Below, piece by piece: positions 43,771 through 53,042 of a stretch of DNA of 64,000 bases. A program made the translations under genes and the position numbers. The notes beneath the pieces were generated by a model. It was not told where the DNA came from and made no database searches. It saw nothing but the letters and a program-made list of their open reading frames with translations. Origin of the DNA: Rhodococcus ruber (GTDB lineage Bacteria; Actinomycetota; Actinomycetes; Mycobacteriales; Mycobacteriaceae); NCBI RefSeq assembly GCF_027270735.1, contig NZ_JAPWIJ010000006.1:62001-126000 (forward strand), written 5' to 3'. Positions within the stretch are counted from its first letter, which is position 1. The number at the start of each line of letters is the position of its first letter.

Positions 43771-45156
43771 GTGCAGACAGTGAAACGCATTCTCACCGGA
43801 TCGGGAGCGCTCTTGGTGAGCGCTCTGCTGTTGACCGCCTGCGCAGGACTGGGCAGTACCTCGGCCCCCATCTCGACAGCAGGATCGGCCGCGATTCCAG
43901 AACTCGCCCCTGATCAACCGGTGTCCATCGTCTTCGAGAGCTACAACTACGGGCTGGCCGGTGCCTGGACGGACACGTTCGACGCCCTGATCGGCGAATT
44001 CGAGAAGCAACACCCGAACATCACTGTCACCGCCCAGAAGCCACAGGGCAACAGCCCCAATCCCGCCACCGATACCGTGTCGAGTATCCAGAGCCAAATG
44101 GTTGCCGGGGTGCCGCCGGACGTGGCGCAGCTCGGCTTCAGTGACCTCGACTTCACCATTCACCAGCTGGGCGCGAAGTCGCTCGACGATCTCGTCGGCA
44201 AGGACGAGGTGCAGCGCAACTTCGACGGCGTACGGCACCCGTACGCCCCTACTGCGCGAGCACTTGCCGACTGGGACGGCACGACATACGGAGTGCCGTT
44301 CGTCTTCTCCACCCCTGTCTTCTATTACAACGCAACCCTGTTCGAGCAGGCCGGTCTCGATCCGGCGAGTCCGCCCACAAAGTGGGACGAGGTAGCCACC
44401 GCCGCATCGGCCATCGCGTCGAAGACCGGCAAGGGCGGGGTGTATCTGGACTGCCTCACCAAATCGGCGAAGGATTGGTGCTTCCAGAGTTTGGTTCGGT
44501 CCAACGGTGGTCGAGCGATATCGCAGGACCGGTCGACGCTCGAGTTCGATGCACAACCTGCCGTCGACGCCGTCGCAATGGCCCGCGGACTCGTCGACAC
44601 CGGGGCCACGCCGAAGCTCAGCCAGCAACAGGGGTACGAAGCCTTTGCTCGCGGCGACATGGGAATGATCCTCGAAACGAGCGCGATACAAGGCACATTC
44701 ATCAAGGGCGCGAAGGACAAGTGGGACCTGCGGGCCACCACGATGCCGTCGTTCGACTCGAAGCCTTTGGTACCGACCAACTCCGGGGCGTCGCTCTTCA
44801 CCTTCGCCTCCGATCCTGCGAAGCAGCGAGCATCCTGGGAACTGATCGAGTTCCTTACCAGCGAAGAGTCCTACATCGCGATCTCGAAGGGTATCGGCTA
44901 CCTGCCCTTGCGTACCGGGCTCGTCGACGATCCCGACGGGTTGAAGGACTGGGCCGAGTCCAATCCGCTGATCGAACCCAACCTGACGCAGCTGGCGACG
45001 ATGGAGCCGTGGGTGTCGATGCCGGGCAACGATTATCTGCAGATCCGGGACGGCATGATGGACGCCGTCGAATCGTCGGTGTACCAGGGAGCCGACCCCG
45101 CAACGGCGTTGACTGCCGCTCGGGAGCAGGCCGCGACTCTTCTGCCAGCATCATGA
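43771..45156 (+). CDS. ABC importer extracellular substrate-binding lipoprotein (UgpB-like)
   Basis: 461 residues, GTG start at 43771 (GTG 43780, MKRILTGSG, is an alternative). The signal peptide with lipobox LLTACAG leads to a family-1 solute-binding fold: SIVFESYNYGLAGAWTDTFD, ANSPxxPA-like hinge, then YGVPFVFSTPVFYYNATLFE, ESPTKWDEVATAASAI-like region and NSGASLFTFASDPAKQRASW near the C-lobe. It captures a sugar or glycerophospho compound outside the membrane and hands it to the permeases. The stop overlaps the phosphoesterase start by 4 bp. Confidence 0.93.
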   Translation: MQTVKRILTGSGALLVSALLLTACAGLGSTSAPISTAGSAAIPELAPDQPVSIVFESYNYGLAGAWTDTFDALIGEFEKQHPNITVTAQKPQGNSPNPATDTVSSIQSQMVAGVPPDVAQLGFSDLDFTIHQLGAKSLDDLVGKDEVQRNFDGVRHPYAPTARALADWDGTTYGVPFVFSTPVFYYNATLFEQAGLDPASPPTKWDEVATAASAIASKTGKGGVYLDCLTKSAKDWCFQSLVRSNGGRAISQDRSTLEFDAQPAVDAVAMARGLVDTGATPKLSQQQGYEAFARGDMGMILETSAIQGTFIKGAKDKWDLRATTMPSFDSKPLVPTNSGASLFTFASDPAKQRASWELIEFLTSEESYIAISKGIGYLPLRTGLVDDPDGLKDWAESNPLIEPNLTQLATMEPWVSMPGNDYLQIRDGMMDAVESSVYQGADPATALTAAREQAATLLPAS

Positions 45157-46013
45157 GGGGGTCAGGATTTACGCTCGTGCAGTTGAGCGACACGCATCTG
45201 CGGGCTGCAGGAGAAATGGTTCACGGAAGTGTCGACACATTCGCCAATCTGACGTGTGCTCTCGACATGCTCGTGACCTCCGGGCAGCGCATCGACGCGA
45301 TGATCTTCTCCGGTGACGTGGCCGACGACGGTGATCCGGCCGCGTACCGTCGACTACGGGGTGCTGTCGATCCGGTGGCCGAATCACTGGGTGCGGCAAC
45401 GATCTACGCGATGGGAAATCACGACGAGCGGGCAGCGTTCGGTCGTGAGTTACTCGACGACACTCGGGCGTCGGACCCGGATCGCACGTTCGACTCGGTT
45501 CAGGTCGTCGACGGAGTTCGCATCGTCGTGCTCGACAGCTCGACACCGGGGCGACACGACGGCCGGATAGAGCCACATCAATTGCGTTGGCTTGCAGAGG
45601 CGTTGGCGGTGCCATCGCTGCGTGGGACGATCCTGGTGCTGCATCACCCGCCCATTTCGTCGCCGGTGGTGACGGTCGACTGCCTGAGGCTGCAGAATCC
45701 TGCTGACCTCGAGTCCGCGATTGCAGGATCGGATGTGCGCATGATCGTCTGCGGCCACGCCCACCACACCGGTGCAGGGTCCGTCGGCGGTGTTCCGGTG
45801 TGGGTCGGTCCTGCGATGTCGTACCGTGTCGACACCTCTCCCCCGGCCGGGCGGCACCGAGGACTGATCGGCTTCGGCTTCACTCGCATAGACCTGCTCG
45901 AATCCGGTTTCACCGCAACCGCCGTCGAGGTGACGCCTGCCGCCACCGTGTACGACGAGTCTCGGCAATCGGTACTCGACAAGCTCGCCCATCTCTCACG
46001 CCAGGGCGGGTGA
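45153..46013 (+). CDS. Calcineurin-type metallophosphoesterase embedded in the importer operon (CpdA/GpdQ-like)
   Basis: 286 residues from ATG 45153. All metal motifs are present: SDTH near the start, FSGDVADDGDP, MGNHDERAAF, LHHPPISS and CGHAHHTG. This is the CpdA/GpdQ class that cleaves cyclic nucleotides or glycerophosphodiesters. It is wedged between the binding protein and the two permease genes with a 4-bp overlap upstream and 6 bp downstream. That position argues it acts on the imported compound, most simply a glycerophosphodiester (inference). Confidence 0.92.
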   Translation: MRGSGFTLVQLSDTHLRAAGEMVHGSVDTFANLTCALDMLVTSGQRIDAMIFSGDVADDGDPAAYRRLRGAVDPVAESLGAATIYAMGNHDERAAFGRELLDDTRASDPDRTFDSVQVVDGVRIVVLDSSTPGRHDGRIEPHQLRWLAEALAVPSLRGTILVLHHPPISSPVVTVDCLRLQNPADLESAIAGSDVRMIVCGHAHHTGAGSVGGVPVWVGPAMSYRVDTSPPAGRHRGLIGFGFTRIDLLESGFTATAVEVTPAATVYDESRQSVLDKLAHLSRQGG

Positions 46014-46019
46014 GAAAGG

Positions 46020-46973
46020 GTGTTCGTCACTGTCGCGGATCGACCGCCCGAGACCGTCCTCGATACGGATGCAGGACCCATCGTTCGCGAGGGCCGGTGG
46101 CGGCGGGTGATCCGGTCGGCGCAGCCGTACTTGTATCTGGCACCGGCCGTCGGCCTGTTGATCGTCTGGACGTATCGACCACTGGTGCAGGCCGCGGAGC
46201 TGTCGACCTACTCGTGGAACCTATTGCCGACCACACTGATGGTTCCGGTCGGTGCCGACAACTATCGGCGACTGCTCGAGCTACCGGCCGTCGGAGACTC
46301 CCTGTGGCGCACAGTGATTCTTATCGTCGGGCTACTGCCGTTCTCCATCGTACTTCCGGTGGCCATCGCGTTCGCCACCCGAAAGGTGAACGGGCGCGCA
46401 CGGGTTGTCTACCAGAGCATCGTCTTCGCGCCGTTCCTCATCGCACCCGTCGCCGGAGCGGCCGTGTGGCAGTGGCTGCTCGACCCAGGTGCCGGCATCG
46501 TCAACCGCATCATCGGCTCGGATCGCAACTGGATTCAGGACGCGGACACCGCACAGTTCGTGATCATCGTGATCACAGGTTGGCACTTCCTGGGTTTCGC
46601 AGTTCTGGTGGTGTCCGCGGGGATGGCCGGTATCGACACGTCGTACCAGGAGGCTGCGGAGTCGGACGGTGCGTCGAAGTGGCAGATCGACCGCTGGATC
46701 GTCCTGCCGTTGCTGTCGCCGACCCTGGTGTTCCTGGCCCTGATGACCGTGTTGTTGAGCGCTCAGTGGACGTTCCCGCTCATCGATACCTTGACTCAGG
46801 GCGGTCCGTCTCGGTCTACGACCAACATATATTACCTGCTGTGGGACTACGGCTTCCGCACGTTCGACGCCGGACTGAGCGCGGCCGCGGGCATCGTGCT
46901 GTTCGTGGGATTCGGGGCGCTCGCCGGCTGTCTCGTGTTGTTGTCGGAAAAGGTTGCCTTTCATGACGATTGA
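46020..46973 (+). CDS. ABC importer permease (UgpA-like)
   Basis: 317 residues, GTG start. About six transmembrane helices, with the EAA loop reading YQEAAESDGASKWQIDRWIV followed by LPLLSPTLVF. A cytoplasmic N-terminal extension of about 40 residues precedes the first helix. It is the first of two permeases; its 3' end overlaps the second permease gene by 11 bp. Confidence 0.94.
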   Translation: MFVTVADRPPETVLDTDAGPIVREGRWRRVIRSAQPYLYLAPAVGLLIVWTYRPLVQAAELSTYSWNLLPTTLMVPVGADNYRRLLELPAVGDSLWRTVILIVGLLPFSIVLPVAIAFATRKVNGRARVVYQSIVFAPFLIAPVAGAAVWQWLLDPGAGIVNRIIGSDRNWIQDADTAQFVIIVITGWHFLGFAVLVVSAGMAGIDTSYQEAAESDGASKWQIDRWIVLPLLSPTLVFLALMTVLLSAQWTFPLIDTLTQGGPSRSTTNIYYLLWDYGFRTFDAGLSAAAGIVLFVGFGALAGCLVLLSEKVAFHDD

Positions 46974-47772
46974 TATCGGCCGCCTACGCGGACACCTGAT
47001 TCTCGGCATCACCGCGCTGGCGTGTGCGTTTCCGATCTACTGGTTGTTCGCGACGTCGTTGCGCCGCCCCGACGACGTCTATTCGCTCTCCCCCGTACCG
47101 TGGCCCCTCTCGCTGGCCAACTACACCGACGCGGCGAACAAGGTGGACCTGTTCGGGCTGTTGGGCAACACGTTTGCCGTTGCGCTCGCGTCGTCGACGG
47201 CACAGCTGCTGATCGCTGTGCTGGCATCGTATGCCTTCGCGATGTACACCTTCCGGTTCCAGAAGTTGCTGTACCTCGCGTTCGTCGGCACGTGGCTGGT
47301 GCCGTTCCAGGTGACGATGTTGCCCAATTACGTTCTGCTGTATCAGTTGGGGCTGATCAACACCCTCGCGGGCGTCGTCGTGCCCACACTCTGTTCCGCA
47401 TTGGCCGTGCTGCTGCTTCGTCAACACATGGCAGGCTTTCCGAAAGAGCTGATCTCGGCCGCACAAATGGATGGACGTTCCTCGTGGTCGATCCTGTGGA
47501 CTGTGGTGGTTCCCAACCTCAGGCCCGCACTCGCTGCCCTGTCGATCCTGTTGTTCGTCAACTCCTGGAACGAATATTTCTGGCCTGCAGTGGTATTGCA
47601 GCGAAGCAACGCCGTCCTGCAGCTGGGTCTGCGTAGCTTCATGGGAACCGAGGGCACCGATTGGGGCCCGATGATGGCGGTCGCGGGAATGGCGTGTCTA
47701 CCAGTGTTCCTGCTCTACGTCGTTCTGCAGCGGCATATCGTCGACGCGTTCGTCAGGTCGGGATTGAAGTGA
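46963..47772 (+). CDS. ABC importer permease (UgpE-like)
   Basis: 269 residues from ATG 46963 (TTG 46954 in frame). Six transmembrane helices and the EAA-type loop ELISAAQMDGRSSWSILWTV, then VVPNLRPALA. The overlap with the upstream permease gene couples the two chains in equal amounts. It ends the operon one base before the convergent LysR gene stop. Confidence 0.94.
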   Translation: MTIDIGRLRGHLILGITALACAFPIYWLFATSLRRPDDVYSLSPVPWPLSLANYTDAANKVDLFGLLGNTFAVALASSTAQLLIAVLASYAFAMYTFRFQKLLYLAFVGTWLVPFQVTMLPNYVLLYQLGLINTLAGVVVPTLCSALAVLLLRQHMAGFPKELISAAQMDGRSSWSILWTVVVPNLRPALAALSILLFVNSWNEYFWPAVVLQRSNAVLQLGLRSFMGTEGTDWGPMMAVAGMACLPVFLLYVVLQRHIVDAFVRSGLK

Positions 47773-48666
47773 TCACGCCGGTTCGACGCAGCGAACGAAG
47801 GCGTCGACTGCGGGGTTGCACTCGTTGCCTCGCCAGACGAGATACAGATCGATTGTCGGAACGGGGTCGAACAATTTGACGGCCACAGTACTGGCCCCTA
47901 CAGCCCCCATCCCCGCAGACATCGCCCGTGACCACGACGCAAAGCCGACCAGTGGCTTCACCGAGACCACATGCGCTGTCGCACCGGGGTCATCGGCAGT
48001 CTGGGCCACATGCAGTCCGATGCGGTTGTCGGCGGCCGCCGCGAAGATGGAGTCGTACATGGCCGGGCATTGCTCGCGGTCGAACAAGATGCACGATTGA
48101 CCTGCCAAGTCCGCGAACGGAACTCGGGACCGACCTGCCCAATTGTGTGTCCTGCCGACCACGGCGACAAGCGGTATACCTTGCAGCACCCGGCGATGCA
48201 TGAACTCAGCCGACCCAGGGCGGCCGTACACGAGCGCAACATCGAGAGTGCCCTCCTTCAGAGCCGTCAACTGTGGGCCGGTTCGCTTCTCCCACAGCGA
48301 AACCACGACGTCCGCATGATCGCGATTCATCCGGGCCAGGGCGTCGGGCAGCACATGCCGGCTGGCCGGCAGGTTGTAACCGATGTTGAGAGACCGTTCC
48401 TCGCCGGTCGCTACCGCCCGGGTGACCCGTGCCGCCGTGTCCATCTGACGAACTATGAGCCGCGCCTGACTCTCGAATTCGCGGCCCGCTCGCGTCAGCG
48501 TCACCTCGTGCGACGTCCTGGCCACCAACGTCACTCCCAGCGACTTCTCCAGCTTCTGCAACTGCGCACTCAACGACGGCTGGGTGAGGTGCAGTCGGGC
48601 GGCGGCGCGTCCGAAATGCAGTTCCTCGGAGAGGGCAATGAACGCCGTCAGATGCCTGAGCTCCAT
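47773..48666 (-). CDS. LysR-family transcriptional regulator
   Basis: 297 residues from ATG 48666. The N-terminal HTH reads MELRHLTAFIALSEELHFGR followed by AAARLHLTQPSLSAQLQKLE. The C-terminal two-lobe effector domain includes LDVALVYGRPGSAEFMHRRV. Its stop adjoins the importer operon stop on the other strand. It may control the importer, though its own divergent neighbour to the right is the small membrane protein region. Confidence 0.93.
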   Translation of the reverse strand: MELRHLTAFIALSEELHFGRAAARLHLTQPSLSAQLQKLEKSLGVTLVARTSHEVTLTRAGREFESQARLIVRQMDTAARVTRAVATGEERSLNIGYNLPASRHVLPDALARMNRDHADVVVSLWEKRTGPQLTALKEGTLDVALVYGRPGSAEFMHRRVLQGIPLVAVVGRTHNWAGRSRVPFADLAGQSCILFDREQCPAMYDSIFAAAADNRIGLHVAQTADDPGATAHVVSVKPLVGFASWSRAMSAGMGAVGASTVAVKLFDPVPTIDLYLVWRGNECNPAVDAFVRCVEPA

Positions 48667-48782
48667 GATCTGCCCTTCGAGATGGGATGATCTCGCCAGG
48701 GTATAGAGCGCACCCAACGACATCTGAACACCGGACGTCCAGCTGATGCATTCTCGAGCGAGACGTAGCGACGGTGCACTTC

Positions 48783-49274
48783 TCAACAGCGCGTTCCAAC
48801 TGCGCGTCGACTGCAACTCCGCGCTGATCTGGCGATCACGAATCCTCCGATGCCGACTACACCGAACCAGACGTCGGCAATGATCCCGACTGTCTGCACC
48901 TGATCACCTCGTGCGAGCGTGACGACATCGAGCATCAACGCGGGGACACCGCGAGCCAAAGCCAAGCACGATCCGACCAGCATCGCCCACGTCACGCGCC
49001 GATGCCACACGGTCGATTCGATGCCGGTTCCGAACCAGGCGAACAACCCCGCTCCAATTGCGATGATCGCGGTCGCGGCGAGGTCGTAGGCGAGGAACAC
49101 CGGCCGTTCACCAATGGGTGCGATCTCCGCTGGAACACCGCCGCGCCAACCGGCAGCCCACGCCACGTGCACGGCGGCGAAGACGGCGCTCGACAGTGAG
49201 AGAAAGTACGCGACCGTGCGATGCGCGGCAGGTGGACGAAGTAGTCGAGCCATGACTCCATAATGGTCCGACAC
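48783..49274 (-). CDS. Four-helix membrane protein, DUF3995-like
   Basis: 163 residues (start 49274; ATG 49253, MARLLRP, also plausible). Four hydrophobic helices: VAYFLSLSSAVFAAVHVAWA, AYDLAATAIIAIGAGLFAWF, RRVTWAMLVGSCLALARGV and ADVWFGVVGIGGFVIA. The first helix with HVAWAAG and the general layout resemble DUF3995. It has no known function and no clear operon partner. Confidence 0.78.
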   Translation of the reverse strand: MSDHYGVMARLLRPPAAHRTVAYFLSLSSAVFAAVHVAWAAGWRGGVPAEIAPIGERPVFLAYDLAATAIIAIGAGLFAWFGTGIESTVWHRRVTWAMLVGSCLALARGVPALMLDVVTLARGDQVQTVGIIADVWFGVVGIGGFVIARSARSCSRRAVGTRC

Positions 49275-49331
49275 GACGGTGACGCATATCCGGGAACACC
49301 CTGATCTGACACAAGCGCAAGCGGCGAGAGG

Positions 49332-50555
49332 CTATCCGAATGCCGCCAGGAGGCTCGAGCGAAGCTCGTATCGACTGATCCACGTCGCCTGAACGGCGTG
49401 ATATAGATCGGGTTTGCCGCTCCACACCGTCGCCGCTGGAACATTGTCGGAATCGAGTTCGTGATGCCAGGAGCCGTCGACGTGGTCGATGAAGGAGTCG
49501 GCGGCGACGTCCCACCATTCGCGGTAGTCGTCGTCGTACCGATCTTCTCCGGTGTGGCGCCCCAGTGTTGCAGCAGCGCCGATCGCCTCGCACAGTACCC
49601 AGTGCAGGCGCTCGGTCACCACGGGACGTCCGGACCAGTCGGTGGTGTACACGAACCCCGGGGTCGGGCCGGGCTGCCAGCCATCCTGCGCCGCACGGTG
49701 ATACAGCGACTTCGCCGATTCGACATAGTCGTGGCCGTGGGCGCTGGTCGCAACCATGCTGGCCTGCACCAGAAGTCGTGCCCACTCGAATCCGTGACCC
49801 ACCGTCGCCCCGTACGGCTTGAACTGGTTGGCGGTGTCGTCGCTGTTGTACTCGAGTTGCGGGATCCATTTTGCAGTGAAGTGTTCCGGAATGCGCCAGT
49901 CGTTGGCCGCAGCCCACGTGCACACGTTGTCGCAGATGCGTACTGCACGTTCGCGCCAGATCGTGGGCGCACCTGCATCGACGGCGGCCAACAGCGCTTC
50001 GACCATGTGCATGTTGGCGTTGATTCCGCGGTAGTCGTCGAGTTCGGTCCAGTCGGCGGTCCATGTGTCCGCACACATTCCGTAGTTCTCGTCCCAAAAA
50101 CGTGCGGCCACGATATCGAGGGCTTCGTCGAGAAGACCGCGACCATCGGGGTGCCCCGCGGCGGCGGCAGCCGAAGCGGCCAGCACCACGAACGCATGCG
50201 TGTACGCGTTCTTGACAGCATCGGGCGAGGTCGCGTCGGCGCTGGACTCGAACCAGCCGCCGTTCGTGCTGTCCCGCAACGTCGTCAGTAGGCCGTCGAA
50301 CACTCGATCGGCTTTCCTGCGAGACCCGGGATACCCCTGGACCGACGCCAGGAAGTGCACGTGCGCCATCCGTGCGGTGATGTAGGTCAGTGCAGGATGC
50401 TCCAGGTCGGGATGGCCATGATCGTCCAACCACGCCGCGCCACCGGCTGGGTGCTCGAGCGAAGTTCCGAACCGAAGGAGCCGAGCTGATTCGGTGTCGA
50501 GCCACAGCAGGTGCACGGGAAGGGTCCACCAGTGACGGCGGTGTCCGGAGCTCAT
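49332..50555 (-). CDS. AGE-family epimerase/isomerase (YihS-like aldose-ketose isomerase)
   Basis: 407 residues from ATG 50555. It is an (alpha/alpha)6-barrel of the N-acylglucosamine 2-epimerase superfamily. Diagnostic stretches are ITARMAHVHFLASVQGYPGS, GGWFESSADATSPDAVKNAY, ANMHMVEALLAAVDAGAP, VGHGFEWARLLVQAS, VTERLHWVLCEAIGA and GSWHHELDSDN. These line up best with YihS/mannose isomerase rather than GlcNAc 2-epimerase, so it likely interconverts an aldose such as mannose, glucose or sulfoquinovose with its ketose. No other sulfoquinovose gene is seen nearby. It shares a region, not an operon, with the sugar-type importer. Confidence 0.9.
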   Translation of the reverse strand: MSSGHRRHWWTLPVHLLWLDTESARLLRFGTSLEHPAGGAAWLDDHGHPDLEHPALTYITARMAHVHFLASVQGYPGSRRKADRVFDGLLTTLRDSTNGGWFESSADATSPDAVKNAYTHAFVVLAASAAAAAGHPDGRGLLDEALDIVAARFWDENYGMCADTWTADWTELDDYRGINANMHMVEALLAAVDAGAPTIWRERAVRICDNVCTWAAANDWRIPEHFTAKWIPQLEYNSDDTANQFKPYGATVGHGFEWARLLVQASMVATSAHGHDYVESAKSLYHRAAQDGWQPGPTPGFVYTTDWSGRPVVTERLHWVLCEAIGAAATLGRHTGEDRYDDDYREWWDVAADSFIDHVDGSWHHELDSDNVPAATVWSGKPDLYHAVQATWISRYELRSSLLAAFG

Positions 50556-50595
50556 GTGTTCATTGTGCTCCCGACGCAAACGGACCCGACGACAG

Positions 50596-51153
50596 TCAGC
50601 GAGAGACGCTGTAGCGCATGTAGACCCACCCGGAGGCCGCGAACACTCGGTGCTCTTCCAGAGCCAGGTCGAGGTGCTGCCCGACCGGAAAGTAGGGCTT
50701 CCCGCCGCCGAGGATGGTCGGCAGGAGGATGACCTCGAATTGATCGATCTCGTCGACCAGCGACTTCGCCAGTGCGGCACCGGCGACGGCTATGGTGCCC
50801 TCGGTCTCTCGTTTGATCCGCTGCACCTCGGCGACTGCATCGGCACTGCGCACCAACCGACACCCGTCGGCAACGGAGTCGAGGGTGTCGGAGAAGACCG
50901 TGCGCGGCGTGTCTACGTACAGCCGTGCGAACTCCGCCTCGATATCCTCGCCGTCGGCGCGTTCCTGGGCCGTCCAGAAGTCCTCCATGGCCTCGTACAT
51001 TCGACGGCCGAACAGGAAGGCCGCGGTCTCCTCCGTCTGACGATTGAAGAATCGATGCGTCTCCGCGTCGGGCATGGCGTAATCGAGACTGCCTGCGGAG
51101 TCCTCGACGTAGCCATCGAGGGAAACGATCATGTTGTACGTCAGAATGGCCAT
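50596..51153 (-). CDS. Dihydrofolate-reductase-fold protein (RibD C-terminal family)
   Basis: 185 residues from ATG 51153, with AGGAG 5 bp upstream. TYNMIVSLDGYVEDSAGSLD, LFGRRMYEAMEDFW, the NADPH loop region IAVAGAALAKSLVDEIDQFE and VILLPTILGGGKPYF are typical of the RibD-C/DHFR-like oxidoreductases. The enzyme would reduce an unknown substrate with NADPH. It is divergent from the degenerate HxlR gene at 51233-51450, which probably was its regulator. Confidence 0.92.
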   Translation of the reverse strand: MAILTYNMIVSLDGYVEDSAGSLDYAMPDAETHRFFNRQTEETAAFLFGRRMYEAMEDFWTAQERADGEDIEAEFARLYVDTPRTVFSDTLDSVADGCRLVRSADAVAEVQRIKRETEGTIAVAGAALAKSLVDEIDQFEVILLPTILGGGKPYFPVGQHLDLALEEHRVFAASGWVYMRYSVSR

Positions 51154-51232
51154 GTCACTCCTGAGGTCGGGTGGGTTTGTCAGTATCGACCTACGCACCG
51201 ACGAGAAGTCACCGGCCTAACCGCGGATTCAG

Positions 51233-51450
51233 TCCAGAATGGCCGTCGCCTCGACAACGCAACTCTGCGGAAGCTCTAAAGCAACGGGATCATCGAACGC
51301 ACGGTTCTGAGCACCCGCCCGGTGGCGGTGGAATATCGAATCACACCCCTGGGCAAAACGCTTCGGGCTCCCGTCGACGTACTGCTGGCGTGGGCAACCG
51401 TGCATATGGACGACATAGACCGAGCGCGAGACCGATTCGATTCCCTATGA
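51233..51450 (+). pseudogene. HxlR-family regulator remnant
   Basis: Reading from 51233 the frame gives the HxlR motif TLRKL, then TAA (51277-51279) at the usual Glu position, then SNGIIERTVLSTRPVAVEYR and ITPLGKTLRAPVDVLLAWAT to a normal stop at 51450. The recognition helix and the wing are thus visible but interrupted, and the N-terminal half (GxxRFxEL region) is absent. It is a truncated, stop-containing copy, divergent from the RibD-type reductase. Its last 6 bp overlap the convergent hydrolase gene. Confidence 0.72.
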
Positions 51451-52350
51451 CGGCACCGATGACACCTCGGCGCGCTCGGACAAACGGGTGATGAAGCGCG
51501 CGATCTCTGTCGGCTTCTCCTCCGCCATGAAGTGGCCTGCGTCGATGGCCTCGTACGTCAGATCAGGTGCCCAGGCACCCCAGAGCGCGGCCGCGTCGAA
51601 GCCCAGTTGCGAACCCCAGTCCTGAGATATCACCCCTACGGGCATGGCGAGACGCCTGCCGTCGATGCGGTCCTGTAGATCCATCTCGAGGTCGATGCCG
51701 GCAGTCGCTCGGTAGTCGGCAACGATCGAGTCGACTGCCGCCACCGAGCTGTCGATGTAGTGCTGACGGACTTCGGCCGAGAACGTCGAGCCGTCGGGGT
51801 CCCACGCGTCTAGAAAGGAACCGAAGAATTCGGCAGCCACGGCCCGAATCATCCGCTCCGGCAACCCCGCAGGCTGCGCCATCAAGTACAGGTGCCAGGC
51901 CACCTTCGCGTCGATTCCCCGCAGAACTTCCCAGGTATCCGCCGTCGGCAGCACATCCAGGATGCCCAGGTACTGCACCGTCGACGGGTGATCGAGTGCC
52001 GCACGAACGCCGACGAGCGCGCCGCGATCGTGTCCCACCAACCCGAACCGCTCGAGCCCGAGTGACTGCGTTACCCGCACGACGTCCCTCGCCATGGTGC
52101 GCTTCGAATAGGTCGCTGCATCGCGCTCAGCCGGTTTCGAGCTGGCCCCGTATCCACGGAGATCGGGCACGACGACGGTGAAGCGGGTCGCCAGTTCACG
52201 CGCGACATCTCGCCACATGTAGTGGGTCTGCGGAAAGCCATGCAGCAGAACCAAAGCGGGACCACTGCCTGCTACGGCGACACTCGATTCGACCTCTTCG
52301 TCGACCGCAATCATCGTGTAGTCGAAATCGTCGATCTTCAGGTCGTTCAT
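51445..52350 (-). CDS. Alpha/beta hydrolase (epoxide hydrolase / haloacetate dehalogenase-like)
   Basis: 301 residues. The oxyanion loop HGFPQTHYMW, the nucleophile elbow GHDRGALVG (Asp nucleophile), and AGHFMAEEKPTEIARF at the C-terminal His are visible. An Asp nucleophile places it with epoxide hydrolases and fluoroacetate dehalogenases rather than esterases. The start overlaps the stop of the TetR gene by 4 bp (ATGA), so the regulator and enzyme are co-expressed. Confidence 0.92.
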   Translation of the reverse strand: MNDLKIDDFDYTMIAVDEEVESSVAVAGSGPALVLLHGFPQTHYMWRDVARELATRFTVVVPDLRGYGASSKPAERDAATYSKRTMARDVVRVTQSLGLERFGLVGHDRGALVGVRAALDHPSTVQYLGILDVLPTADTWEVLRGIDAKVAWHLYLMAQPAGLPERMIRAVAAEFFGSFLDAWDPDGSTFSAEVRQHYIDSSVAAVDSIVADYRATAGIDLEMDLQDRIDGRRLAMPVGVISQDWGSQLGFDAAALWGAWAPDLTYEAIDAGHFMAEEKPTEIARFITRLSERAEVSSVPS

Positions 52351-53042
52351 CGTTGCTCCTCGTTCGTTCTGTGATCGGGGTGGCCGGAAAAGATCCCCGG
52401 TGGAAGCGGGCGGGTCGTGAGTGCCGAGGCCTTCAAGGCGGGGATGACAACTGAATCGATCAGCGATGCGAGGTAGCTGTCATCGATCGAGAGCCCATTG
52501 AGGCGCCGAAGCAGAACCACCGAGCCGACCACTTCCTCGAATGGAAACGGGTCGGCCCCCTCGGGTAGCTCACCGCGACGTATCGCAGCATCGAGTACCG
52601 AATTCGGGAGCCGCGAACCGGTGGGGCCGGTCGCTCGCTCGATCTCCTCGCACAGGTCAGGGTCCTCGAGCCCAGCTTGTAGGAGTAGTAACGGCATCGA
52701 GCTGTCGGCAGCAGTCATGGTGCGCCGCAGGCGCGCACACAGCGCCAGGAGGTCTCCCCGCAAGTTTCCTGTGTCGATCTCGTCCGAGTCGACGCGCTGC
52801 GCCGGACCAGCTTTGACAGCTGCGATAACCATGTCGCGCTTGGTCTTCCAGCGTCGATACAGAGTTGCTTTCGACGCTCCGGCTCTACGTGCGACCCCCT
52901 CGAATGTCACGGCGTCATAGCCGACGTCACCCAGCAGGCCGATGACTGCGTTCAGGATTTCTGCTTCCCGTTCCACGTCCCGCGGACGCCCCACGGGTGC
53001 CGAGGTCTGCTCGGGTTCGTTGTTCCAATTACGATACGACAC
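52347..53042 (-). CDS. TetR-family regulator, operonic with the hydrolase
   Basis: 231 residues from GTG 53042. The HTH reads ILNAVIGLLGDVGYDAVTFE and VARRAGASKATLYRRWKTKR. It is followed by a C-terminal ligand domain. The start codon lies inside a TACGA-N6-TCGTA palindrome (53035-53050), arguing for direct autorepression. It is first in the two-gene operon with the alpha/beta hydrolase. Confidence 0.9.
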   Translation of the reverse strand: MSYRNWNNEPEQTSAPVGRPRDVEREAEILNAVIGLLGDVGYDAVTFEGVARRAGASKATLYRRWKTKRDMVIAAVKAGPAQRVDSDEIDTGNLRGDLLALCARLRRTMTAADSSMPLLLLQAGLEDPDLCEEIERATGPTGSRLPNSVLDAAIRRGELPEGADPFPFEEVVGSVVLLRRLNGLSIDDSYLASLIDSVVIPALKASALTTRPLPPGIFSGHPDHRTNEEQR

